Positions 46,524-56,039 of a DNA stretch of 64,000 bases are shown here, in pieces. Origin of the DNA: Nocardia sp. BSTN01. Its GTDB lineage: Bacteria; Actinomycetota; Actinomycetes; Mycobacteriales; Mycobacteriaceae. The notes beneath the pieces were generated by a model. It was not told the DNA's origin. It ran no database searches and worked only from the letters and a program-made list of their open reading frames with translations. The first letter of the stretch is position 1; the number at the start of each line of letters is the position of its first letter. The translations under genes and the position numbers were made by a program. Where the stretch lies: the NCBI RefSeq assembly GCF_015354405.1, contig NZ_JADKYP010000034.1, forward strand, positions 1 through 64,000, given 5' to 3'.

Positions 46524-47564
46524 TCAGTCCATCACCGTCACGGTGCCGGTGGGACCGATCTCGATGCGGCGGTCCCGATCGGGCGCCTGCGCGAGCACCG
46601 TCGACAGCACCCGCCGCCCCGGCGGCAGGATGCGCACCGTCAACGAGCCGGCGTTCGCCGCGTCCAATTCCCTGGTGGCGACGTCGATGACGCGCTCGCG
46701 CAACCATTTCGGCGCATCGGTGAAACCGCCGTCGTCGAGGAGCACGACCTCCACCCCGCGCGCTCGCGCACCCCGCGCGGCCCCGCTGAGTTCCTCGGTC
46801 ATCAGCTGCGGGGCGCGCAGTCCGTCGCGCAGTTCCGCCTCCAGCAGCCGGCACTGTTCGCGTTCACCGACGGTGAGGACCGCGCCGTCGGCGATGCGTT
46901 CCAGAATCGGGCGGGCCACCCGGTCCAGGCGCTCCAGCTGCCGGGTGCGTTCGCCGTCGGCGGCCGCCATCGTCGCCTCGGCGGCGGCCTGGGCGCTCGC
47001 CTCCTCGCGCAACATCCGCAGCGAACGCTGCGTGGGCCGCATGATCTGCGCGAACACCGAGATGGCGATGACGGTGCCGATGGGCACGATCGCGGCGACG
47101 ATCGCGCTCGCGCTCAGCCAGGCCCGCGCGCCGTCGACACCGATGACAACCGCGACTCCGGCCACGCCCAGCCACGCCGTGCCCATCCGGCCCCGCAGTA
47201 CCAGCAGGGCCAGCACATACGAGGTCGCGAAGGTGGTCCACACCATGTGCCCGGTTTCCGGTGTGCCGGAATCGGCCGAGGTCAGTGCGGTGGCGACCGG
47301 CCCGGCGGCGGCGACGAAGATCGTCACGGTCCACGGCAGCGGATCACCGGGGGCCACCAGCACCAGCGCACCGGCCACCACCATCACGATCAGCGCGGTC
47401 ACCGCCGGCAGCGCATTCGTGGTGTCGAGGTTGCGGACCATGTAGAGGGTGATGGTCACTTCGAGCAGCACCAGGAACAGCCACGCGGTACCACCACGCA
47501 GCCCCAGCAGCTCGCGCAACCCGAACGCTTGCTCCCGGCCGGTTTCAGTGCGCACCGTCACCAC
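46524..47564 (-). CDS. Six-helix membrane protein, degenerate sensor-kinase-like
   Basis: The protein has 346 residues with a GTG start (47564 or 47561) that overlaps the sensor kinase end by about 20 bases. Six hydrophobic spans fill residues 25-175. A coiled coil (LREEASAQAAAEATMAAADGERTRQLERLDRV) and an alpha/beta tail follow. The tail resembles a histidine-kinase region but has no DHp His and no N, G1 or G2 boxes, so it cannot phosphorylate in the usual way. It is the third gene of a response regulator-kinase operon and may modulate the kinase. Confidence 0.7.
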   Translation of the reverse strand: MVTVRTETGREQAFGLRELLGLRGGTAWLFLVLLEVTITLYMVRNLDTTNALPAVTALIVMVVAGALVLVAPGDPLPWTVTIFVAAAGPVATALTSADSGTPETGHMVWTTFATSYVLALLVLRGRMGTAWLGVAGVAVVIGVDGARAWLSASAIVAAIVPIGTVIAISVFAQIMRPTQRSLRMLREEASAQAAAEATMAAADGERTRQLERLDRVARPILERIADGAVLTVGEREQCRLLEAELRDGLRAPQLMTEELSGAARGARARGVEVVLLDDGGFTDAPKWLRERVIDVATRELDAANAGSLTVRILPPGRRVLSTVLAQAPDRDRRIEIGPTGTVTVMD

Positions 47565-48813
47565 CCCAGACCAGCGTCACCGCGGTGCCCTCCCCCGGTT
47601 GCGATTCCACGAATCCGGCGCCGCCGGCCAGCTGGCGCATGCGGCCCAGAATGCTCACCGAGATGCCGAGCCGGTCCGCGGAGACCGCGTTCACATCGAA
47701 TCCCGCACCGTCGTCGGCGAAGACGACCCGGATGCTGCCCGCACTGATCGTGCAGGTCACCGTGCGCGTCACCGCGCGACCGGGCACCGGGGCGTGGCGC
47801 AGACTGTTGCGGACCGCCTCGGCCAGGGCGGCCGCGAGGGTGCGCGCGGCGGCGGCGGGCATGCGCAGGTCGTCGAAGCCCGGCCAGGTCCTGGTGGTGA
47901 AGCGAATGCCGGCGTTCACCTCGTGCACCGAGGCGCGCAGGAAGTTCACGGCCGCACGGGCGTCGAGCACATCGGGTTCGCGCGATTCGACCCGGATCTC
48001 GTCGAGTTGGTCCAGGGTGCGTTCGGCCTGCCGTCGCAACACGTCCGAGGGTTCGCTACCGCGCGAGGCGTCCAGCAGCGTGGACAGGACGGCGTCGTGG
48101 ATGAGGGCGGCGAAGCGGGCGCTCTCGTTGTCGCGCGCCGCGGCCGCGGCGGCTTCGGCGGCCTGTCTGCTCGCCGCCACCGATTCCCGATCCACCCGGG
48201 CCGCGGCCGACAGCGCCGAGACCACACACCACAGGAACAGCGCCGACAACCCGACCGCGCGAGCGAACGCGCTGAGCACCGACCCTGCCGTGAACTGTTC
48301 CGCCAGATAGATATTCGTCAACGCGACGGCCGCGGACCCGATCAGCAGATAGGCCACCGCGACCAGCGCCGGCCACGCCAACGTGGCCGCGAGCACCCCG
48401 AGCGGCAGCATCCGGTACAGCCATACCGAATTCGCGCCGATACTGTGGGTGTCCAGTCCGATCAGCATGGTCGCCACCGCGGACAGGAAGGCCACCGCGG
48501 CGCAGCCCGACACGAGCCGGATGGTGCGCGGGCTCGACCGGATCGAGAGCAGGGCCAGTACCGGGAACAGTCCGAATGCGAGCGCGCCGGCGGCCGGCGT
48601 CCACCAGGCGGGGGTGAACCGCGCCTGCTCGGTGATCTCGGGAACGTCGGCGAGGCCCATGATGACTCCGCCCGCGCCGACCGAGAGCCCGAGCCGGCGC
48701 ATGACGCGCTCCACCGCGGGAGTGCCGGTGCGCACCTGGGCTCGGCCGGGAACCCGGATGCGGGCCGCGGCCGCGGTGCGGGCGAAGACTCCGGGTGCGT
48801 CGACCGCGATCAT
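47545..48813 (-). CDS. Sensor histidine kinase, NarL-partner type
   Basis: The protein has 422 residues from the ATG at 48813, which overlaps the response-regulator stop (ATGA). About five membrane helices lie at 75-200. The DHp region reads FAALIHDAVLSTLLDAS with His239 as phosphorylation site, a divergent HisKA_3. The catalytic domain has the N box EAVRNSLRHAP and G box DDGAGFD. It senses an unknown signal and phosphorylates the LuxR-type regulator encoded upstream. Confidence 0.88.
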   Translation of the reverse strand: MIAVDAPGVFARTAAAARIRVPGRAQVRTGTPAVERVMRRLGLSVGAGGVIMGLADVPEITEQARFTPAWWTPAAGALAFGLFPVLALLSIRSSPRTIRLVSGCAAVAFLSAVATMLIGLDTHSIGANSVWLYRMLPLGVLAATLAWPALVAVAYLLIGSAAVALTNIYLAEQFTAGSVLSAFARAVGLSALFLWCVVSALSAAARVDRESVAASRQAAEAAAAAARDNESARFAALIHDAVLSTLLDASRGSEPSDVLRRQAERTLDQLDEIRVESREPDVLDARAAVNFLRASVHEVNAGIRFTTRTWPGFDDLRMPAAAARTLAAALAEAVRNSLRHAPVPGRAVTRTVTCTISAGSIRVVFADDGAGFDVNAVSADRLGISVSILGRMRQLAGGAGFVESQPGEGTAVTLVWGGDGAH

Positions 48814-49466
48814 GCCTGGTTGTTGCGCTCGGGCACCGGCAGCCACCCGTCCTCCACCGCACGTTTGTAGAGGTCGGTCTTGGTGGGCGCCGGGCGACCG
48901 GCGTCGGCGTACTTCTGGCGGATCCGGCCCAGGTAGTCGTTGACGGTCTGTTCCGAGAGCCCGGTCAACCGCGCCACCCGCGAAGCCTTCTCGCCGGAGG
49001 CGTAGAGGGTCAGCACCTCCTGCTGGCGTGGGCTCAGGCCGACATCGGGCAGCTGCGGATCCCCGTCGATGGCGGCGGCCCAATCGGTGGTGACCACCTG
49101 TTCACCGCTCGCGGCGGCGCGCACCGCGGCGACCACGGTCTGCACATCCTCGGATTTACGCACCACGCCCAGCACCCCGGCCCGCGCGGCCGAGCGCACC
49201 AGGAACGGATTGTCGGCTCCGGTGAACACCAGCACCTCGAGCCCGCGCTCGCGCAGGGCCTGCACGTTGGACTGCGGGGTGGAACCGTCGGCGAGCCGCA
49301 GATCGAGGATCACCAGATCCAATTCCGGTGCCGCCGACAGCAATTCGGATACCGTTGCGGCGGTGATGACCAGTTCCAGATCGCTTTCGCCGGCCAGCAT
49401 GCTGGCCAGGCCGAGCGCGACCGACTCGTGGTCCTCGACCAGACCGATCCGCCGCGATGGCGTCAT
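48810..49466 (-). CDS. LuxR/NarL-family response regulator
   Basis: The protein has 218 residues from the ATG at 49466 (MTPSRRIGLVEDHESV); the acidic pair is Glu11-Asp12 and the phosphoacceptor Asp55 in DLVILDLRLAD. The C-terminal HTH is LSPRQQEVLTLYASGEKASRVARLTGLSEQTVNDYLGRIRQKYADAGR. It is the first gene of a three-gene operon with the kinase and the degenerate kinase-like membrane protein. Target genes unknown. The 122 bp upstream contains no gene. Confidence 0.9.
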   Translation of the reverse strand: MTPSRRIGLVEDHESVALGLASMLAGESDLELVITAATVSELLSAAPELDLVILDLRLADGSTPQSNVQALRERGLEVLVFTGADNPFLVRSAARAGVLGVVRKSEDVQTVVAAVRAAASGEQVVTTDWAAAIDGDPQLPDVGLSPRQQEVLTLYASGEKASRVARLTGLSEQTVNDYLGRIRQKYADAGRPAPTKTDLYKRAVEDGWLPVPERNNQA

Positions 49467-49588
49467 ATGGTCCTCACCCTTCCCGAAACCCGAACACCAC
49501 ATCGCGCCCCCGGGAGCGCGACGTCCTGCCGTCGAGTATGACGGTGCCGGTGATATCCGTGTGAGACACCAGAAATCGGGTCATCGGC

Positions 49589-50041
49589 TCACGCGGTCAA
49601 CTGCGCCGCGATCGTCGCCCCCAGTTCCCAGCACTTCTCCCGGTCGTCCTTGCCGGGCTGACCGGTGACGATCACCGGTGCGGCGGCCTGCTGCCATCCC
49701 ATCCCGGTCGTCACGGTCGTGATGCTGCGCTCGGCCCCCTCGGTGCCTTGATTGCCGTGGATGTACACCCCGAACGGCCGGCCGCGGGTGCTGTCCAGAC
49801 ACGGGTAGTAGAAGGTGTCGAAGGCGTGTTTCAGCGCGCCCGACATGTAGCCCAGATTGGCCGGCGTGCCCAGGACGTAGCCGTCGGCGGCGAGCACATC
49901 GCTCGCGGTCACCGCCAGCGCCGCCCGCCGCACCACCTCGACCCCCTCGATCTCGGGGTCGGTCGCGCCCGCGACCACCGCTTCGAACATGTCCTGCAGG
50001 AACGGCGAAGGCGTGTGGTGGATGATCAGCAACGTCGGCAC
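49589..50041 (-). CDS. Flavodoxin-like NAD(P)H-dependent oxidoreductase
   Basis: The protein has 150 residues. The flavodoxin pattern is MPTLLIIHHTPSPFLQDMFEAVVAGA with VLAADGYVLGTPANLGYMSGALKHAFDTFYYP and PFGVYIHGNQGTEGAERSI, the last near the FMN ring. It likely reduces FMN, quinones or similar substrates with NAD(P)H. It is on the same strand as the dapB group and 30 bp before the tetratricopeptide-like gene. It is the second such protein in the window, with low resemblance to the first. Confidence 0.82.
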   Translation of the reverse strand: MPTLLIIHHTPSPFLQDMFEAVVAGATDPEIEGVEVVRRAALAVTASDVLAADGYVLGTPANLGYMSGALKHAFDTFYYPCLDSTRGRPFGVYIHGNQGTEGAERSITTVTTGMGWQQAAAPVIVTGQPGKDDREKCWELGATIAAQLTA

Positions 50042-50071
50042 CCAGGCGAGCCTAGTGGGGCCGACGGGGTG

Positions 50072-51390
<1,319 letters not shown>

Positions 51391-51498
51391 TCACCCGGAA
51401 GTCGCGTGCGTCACCCGGCGCGACCACCGAGAGCCGATGGCAGCCGCGCGGGCGTGTCGTCGTCTCGACCCGATCGGCGAGCCGCAGCGTCCGGCGCG

Positions 51499-52614
51499 TC
51501 AGTCGAAGATGATCACCTGACGCAGGGCGTGCCCGGCGGCGAGCTCGTCCATGGCATGGTTGATCTCGTCGAGCCGGATGCGCGAGGACACCAGCCGTTC
51601 GACGGGCAGCCGGCCCTCCCGCCACATCCGCACGTACTCGGGGATGTCGCGCGCCGGAACCGCCGAGCCGAGGTAGCTGCCCACGATCGACCGTCCCTGT
51701 GCGACCAGACCGAGCGGTGAAATAGTCGCGCGCGCTTCGGGATTCGGCAGCCCGACGGTCACCGTGGTGCCGCCGGGCGCGGTGGCGGCCACCGCGGTCT
51801 CGAAGGCCCGCACATTGCCCGCGGCCTCCACCACGACCTCCGCCGCGATTCCCCGCTCGGCCACCTCCGCCGGGGTGTAGACCTGCGTGGCGCCCAATTC
51901 CTTTGCCAGCGTGAGCTTTTCGGGCACAGTGTCGACGGCGATGACCTCGGCGCCGAGGCTGTCCCGCAGCGATGCGGCCACCAGCACGGCGGCCATACCG
52001 ACGCCACCGAGACCGACGACCATGATGCGGTCTCCCGCACCGGGCCGGGCCGAATTCAGCAGCGCTCCCCCGCCGGTGAGGACCGCGCAGCCGAGGACGG
52101 CGGCGACCTCCGGGGGCACATCGTCGTCGACCGGCACCACCGAGCGCCGATCGACCACGGCGTGAGTGGCGAATCCGGAGACGCCGAGATGGTGGTGCAC
52201 GGGCCCGTTCGCATCGTGCAGCCGCCGCCCGCCGCCCAGCAACTCGCCCTCGTTGTTGGCGACGCTGCCCGGGACGCACGGGGTGCGGCCCTCGGTGGCG
52301 CAGCCCTCGCACTGCCCGCAGCGCGGCAGGAAGGTCATCACGACGCGCTGACCGACCCGCAGATCACTGTCGCCGGGGCCCACCTGCTCGACCCGTCCGG
52401 CCGCTTCGTGCCCCAGCAGCATCGGCACCGGCCGCACCCGGTTGCCGTCCACCACCGACAGGTCCGAATGGCACAGCCCGGCCGCCTCGATCCGGACCAG
52501 CAACTCGCCCGGCCCCGGCTCCGCCAACTCCAGATCCTCGATCACGATGGGGGTCGAATCGGCGTAGGGAGCCGGGTCGCCGATCCGCTCCAGCACAGCA
52601 CCACGAATCTTCAT
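51499..52614 (-). CDS. Zinc-dependent alcohol dehydrogenase (MDR family)
   Basis: The protein has 371 residues from the ATG at 52614. Catalytic zinc ligands Cys48 and His69 (with Glu70) in GLCHSDLS and LLGHEAAG; structural zinc from Cys99, Cys102, Cys105 and Cys113. The nucleotide fold has VVGLGGVGMAA. Class III/mycothiol-dependent-like features (YVRMWREGRLPVERLVSSRIRLDEINHAMDEL at the end). The substrate is unknown. About 300 bp upstream (52615-52912) holds no gene that I can see. Confidence 0.9.
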   Translation of the reverse strand: MKIRGAVLERIGDPAPYADSTPIVIEDLELAEPGPGELLVRIEAAGLCHSDLSVVDGNRVRPVPMLLGHEAAGRVEQVGPGDSDLRVGQRVVMTFLPRCGQCEGCATEGRTPCVPGSVANNEGELLGGGRRLHDANGPVHHHLGVSGFATHAVVDRRSVVPVDDDVPPEVAAVLGCAVLTGGGALLNSARPGAGDRIMVVGLGGVGMAAVLVAASLRDSLGAEVIAVDTVPEKLTLAKELGATQVYTPAEVAERGIAAEVVVEAAGNVRAFETAVAATAPGGTTVTVGLPNPEARATISPLGLVAQGRSIVGSYLGSAVPARDIPEYVRMWREGRLPVERLVSSRIRLDEINHAMDELAAGHALRQVIIFD

Positions 52615-52912
52615 GGGACCGACGGTACCGGGCGAGCGCCGAGCCGAATACCGGTCGGCCCGACCCCACCGTCCGGAGCCGCCGCGGGGACGGTGCGGCG
52701 GGGGCCCGCCTGCACGGGAATCGTCTTCGGGTCCGGCGAATGCGCACGACCGGCGGCAGTCTCGATACCGGTGCCTCCGATTCACCGTCGGAGCCGGACG
52801 CATCGATCACTGGGCCGGATGACAGCGAAAGCCTCGCGAACACCGGGCCCGGACCAACCCGGACCGGTTAACCGAGCGCCGGAACGGACGGGGTGAGAAC
52901 CGGCGCAGTTAC

Positions 52913-54259
52913 TCATGCGTCCGGTTGTCCCGCCACGACCGGGCCGGCGCCGTCGGTATCTCGCGCGTCCCCCGGTGCCGGCGTCTCCTCCGGCGCCGCA
53001 AGACCGAACGGGCAGCCGGGAATCGCAGCACCCTCTGTCGACACGCTGCCGCGACAGGTGACGCCACGGAAGTCGGCGTGCACCGAACCGTGCTCGCTAC
53101 CGATGCGGGCGTTGTCGAATACCGTGCGGGTGGCATCGAAACGGGTGTTGGTGAACGTGATCCGCGACCCGCCGATCACGGTGTCGTCGAAGCTCGTGCG
53201 CTCGCCCACGAAGTGGACGTCGTCGAAGTACGTCCGGTCGCATGCGAAGTGGGTATCCCGGAAGGTCGTGGTGTCGGCCGCGAAGTGGGCCCCGGTGAAC
53301 GATGTGAGTTTCCCGGCGAAACGCGCGCGGGTGAATCTCGTTTCCGGCCCGGCGAATTCGGCTTTCCTGAAGTCGGCACGTCGATTGAACACGGCATCCA
53401 CGAAGCTCGTTCCGGCTCTGGAGCTATGGTCCGAATGTGCTGTGGTAACGAATCGAGCCTTCCGAAACACCGCATCACTGTCGAACGTCGCGGCATGGAA
53501 GGTGACGTGCTGGCCGGTGAACTCGGCTTCGGTGAAGTCCGCCGAGCGGCTGCCGGTGAAACGAGTGCCGCGGAAATGAGTGTGTTTTCCGACGAATCTC
53601 GCGCCACGGAAGTTCACATCTTCCAGCACGGCATCATCGAAATTGAAGTTGTACGTCGACCAGGAGATTTCGGCCTGGCGGCGCAGCCGCGACGCGATGA
53701 CCGCCACGATCGTGCGCCGCACCTCGCGATCGTTCTGACGCAGCTGATACAGCCGCTCTACCTCTGTACCCGCTGCGTCAACCTTCTCCTTGCGCGAGAT
53801 CAGATGTGTGCCACCGTCGGAGGGGTCGTAGGGCAACCGCAGATACCCGCACAGCACGTCGATACATTGCTGCCGCCGACCACCGGTCGAAAACTCGTCA
53901 GCAACGCCGGCCATAGCGTATGCACCCGCGATACGCACCGCCACATCGGCGCTGCCGAGTTGCGCGGCCGCCGCACCGAAGAGCTGGGCGAAGCGTCCGC
54001 GCTCGTCATCGCGCTGCTTCCGATAGGCAACCACCAAGGCCACAGCGGCGCCGACGCCGGCCGAGACCGACAACGCAATCTTGGTCAGATCCAATTGGTT
54101 CGGTGTATCGGCCTTCGCGCCGAGCACCAGCCACAGTGCCCACCAGACGATTCCCGCAATCGCCAAGCCGCCCAGAACAACCGAGACGACCGACACCAAC
54201 AGCGCCGAGCGCTGCATCCGCTGAGCTTGCCGCTGCAGAAATGTCCCCCGTCGAGCCAT
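52913..54259 (-). CDS. Membrane-anchored protein with 12-residue beta repeats (pentapeptide-repeat-like)
   Basis: The protein has 448 residues. Two N-terminal membrane helices (about 19-45 and 60-79), a helical middle region, then a repeat domain about 219-397. The repeats are regular 12-residue units, for example RARFAGKLTSFT, GAHFAADTTTFR, DTHFACDRTYFD and DVHFVGERTSFD (311-358), with Phe at positions 4 and 11. Canonical pentapeptide repeats have five-residue spacing; here F-x6-F alternates with F-x4-F. The C-terminal 40 residues are Pro/Gly/Asp-rich. Function unknown, perhaps a beta-helix scaffold. Confidence 0.75.
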   Translation of the reverse strand: MARRGTFLQRQAQRMQRSALLVSVVSVVLGGLAIAGIVWWALWLVLGAKADTPNQLDLTKIALSVSAGVGAAVALVVAYRKQRDDERGRFAQLFGAAAAQLGSADVAVRIAGAYAMAGVADEFSTGGRRQQCIDVLCGYLRLPYDPSDGGTHLISRKEKVDAAGTEVERLYQLRQNDREVRRTIVAVIASRLRRQAEISWSTYNFNFDDAVLEDVNFRGARFVGKHTHFRGTRFTGSRSADFTEAEFTGQHVTFHAATFDSDAVFRKARFVTTAHSDHSSRAGTSFVDAVFNRRADFRKAEFAGPETRFTRARFAGKLTSFTGAHFAADTTTFRDTHFACDRTYFDDVHFVGERTSFDDTVIGGSRITFTNTRFDATRTVFDNARIGSEHGSVHADFRGVTCRGSVSTEGAAIPGCPFGLAAPEETPAPGDARDTDGAGPVVAGQPDA

Positions 54260-54391
54260 GTGCGCATGGTAGCGAGAATTTCACTTCGTCACAGCCTGAT
54301 GCGACTCGGCCGAGGCCGCATACAGACAGTATGGCGCCCACGGTTCGGGTGAACGCCGCATCGTCTTGTCCGCCAACCTGTTTCGCGGCGA

Positions 54392-55597
54392 TCAGTTTGC
54401 CGCGCGACTCCCCCGCACACCGATCGCGGCCGCGGTCAGGCACGCCAGCGCGACCACCACGACGAACCACGGGAAGATCGTGCCCATCCCCCACCGGGTG
54501 GCGGCCCAGCCTGCCAGGACGGTCGGCAGCGCCATCGCGGTATAGGCCAGCAGGTAGTAGGCGGACATGGTCTCGCCGCGCTTGTGCTGCGGCACCACAT
54601 TCGACAGATGCCGCAGCGATCCGCCGAAGCCCAGGCCGAAGGTGGTGCCGAGCAGGACCCCGGCCAGCAGGACGACCACCCAGTTGTGGGTCGCCAGCGC
54701 CGGAATGGTCAGCAGCAGCGCGATCGCCATCCCGGTGTCACCGCCGACGGCCGCGCGACGCGCCGGAATCGCGGTCGCGAACAGCTGAGCCAGCGCCCCG
54801 GCCGTCGCGGTGGAGGCGACCACGGCACCGCCGAAGACCAGATTGTGCACGCCGGTCTTCTCCGCGGCCAGCGAGGGATACAGCGACAGCAGCACACCGA
54901 GCACCGACCAGGCCGCCATCACGCCGAGCGCCGAGAACCAGAAGTCGGCCCGGATCTCCTGCGGCACGGCGGGTTTCGCGATCCGGATCGGACCCGACAT
55001 CCGGGCGGTGTGAGTTTCGGTCATCACCACCACGCCGACGCCGATCAGCAGGCAGAACACCGTGATCACCACATACGGCGTGCGCAGCGGATGTGGGACG
55101 TACTGCGCCAGCAGTGCCGAACCCAGAATGGCCACGGCCATACCGACATTGAAGGCCACACCGGTCAGCTGTCCCGATCGCGCACCGTGCTGCGGACGCA
55201 GATCCAGCAGTGCCGCCGCCCCGGCGACCACGGTGGCGCCGACGGCCACACCGTGCAGCGCCCGGGCCACCAGCAGCATCGCGACGTTGTCGGCGAACAG
55301 GAAGACGACCAGCCCGATCACCATCGTGGCGAGCGCGCCCAGCAGCACCGGCTTGCGGCCGACCACGTCGGAGATCTTGCCCGATACCAGCACCGCGGCC
55401 AGGGCGGCGACGGCGTAGACGGCGAAGACGATGGTGGTGGTCAGCGGCGAGAAATGCCATTCCTTCTGGTACAGGCCGTAGAGCGGGGCGGGCACACCGG
55501 ACACACCGAGCGCTACTCCACTGGCGACCAGAATCAGTGCATAGGCCCAGGACTGCGTGGTCCGCTGGGCCGGTGCGACCGTGACAGTTGCGGCCAT
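54392..55597 (-). CDS. MFS exporter, DHA1-like
   Basis: The protein has 401 residues, about 12 helices. ILVASGVALGVSGVPAPLYGLYQKEW begins the first helix; the motif-A region reads SGKISDVVGRKPVLLGAL. It is divergent from an ArsR-family gene, with twin operators between, which suggests it exports a compound that the regulator senses. The length and motifs suit drug or metabolite exporters. Convergent with the repeat protein across 132 bp without features. Confidence 0.9.
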   Translation of the reverse strand: MAATVTVAPAQRTTQSWAYALILVASGVALGVSGVPAPLYGLYQKEWHFSPLTTTIVFAVYAVAALAAVLVSGKISDVVGRKPVLLGALATMVIGLVVFLFADNVAMLLVARALHGVAVGATVVAGAAALLDLRPQHGARSGQLTGVAFNVGMAVAILGSALLAQYVPHPLRTPYVVITVFCLLIGVGVVVMTETHTARMSGPIRIAKPAVPQEIRADFWFSALGVMAAWSVLGVLLSLYPSLAAEKTGVHNLVFGGAVVASTATAGALAQLFATAIPARRAAVGGDTGMAIALLLTIPALATHNWVVVLLAGVLLGTTFGLGFGGSLRHLSNVVPQHKRGETMSAYYLLAYTAMALPTVLAGWAATRWGMGTIFPWFVVVVALACLTAAAIGVRGSRAAN

Positions 55598-55617
55598 CGA
55601 TTCTCTCCATCAGGTAA

Positions 55618-55635
55618 GTTTGATTGCGATCGAAC
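55618..55635. promoter_or_regulatory. Operator 1, ArsR-type
   Basis: GTTTGAT-TGCG-ATCGAAC, an inverted repeat with seven-base arms and one mismatch, lies 21 bp from the MFS start. It matches operator 2 in arm sequence. Confidence 0.65.
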
Positions 55636-55653
55636 TCAACCACCGTAGCGATG

Positions 55654-55671
55654 GTTTGATTCCCATCAAAC
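55654..55671. promoter_or_regulatory. Operator 2, ArsR-type
   Basis: GTTTGAT-TCCC-ATCAAAC is a perfect inverted repeat with seven-base arms, centred 36 bp from operator 1 and 23 bp from the ArsR start. Confidence 0.7.
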
Positions 55672-55693
55672 CGAATTTCCCGTGAGAAAGATC

Positions 55694-56038
55694 ATGAGCG
55701 ATAGCAACAAGACCGTGGAATCTCATCCGGTCGCCACCGTGCAAGAGGTGCTCGGTGCCCTGCACGACCCGGTACGACTCGAGATGGTGCGCAGGCTCAG
55801 CAATGCCGGCGGCCCGGTGCGCTGCGGCATGCTCTACGACACCATCAACAAATCGACCGCGACCCACCACCTGAAGATCCTGCGCGAGGCCGGGGTCACC
55901 GAACGCATCGTCGCCGACGGCCAGACCTATGCCCGGCTGCGCTCCGAGGAGGTCGACCACGCCCTGCCCGGACTGCTCGCGGCGGTGGTGGGCGCCGCCA
56001 ATCGCGCGGGCGACTCCGGCGCCGCACCGCGCGACTGA
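55694..56038 (+). CDS. ArsR-family transcriptional regulator
   Basis: The protein has 114 residues from the ATG at 55694 (GAGAAAG before it; a GTG at 55682 is possible). The winged helix reads VLGALHDPVRLEMVRRLSNAGGPVRCGMLYDTINKSTATHHLKILREAGVTERIVADGQTYARLR, with the recognition helix KSTATHHLKIL. There are few Cys (only Cys near CGMLY), so it is not a classic metal sensor. It likely represses the divergent MFS gene and itself through the two operators between them. It is convergent with pepR, one base apart. Confidence 0.9.
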   Translation: MSDSNKTVESHPVATVQEVLGALHDPVRLEMVRRLSNAGGPVRCGMLYDTINKSTATHHLKILREAGVTERIVADGQTYARLRSEEVDHALPGLLAAVVGAANRAGDSGAAPRD

Positions 56039-56039
56039 C

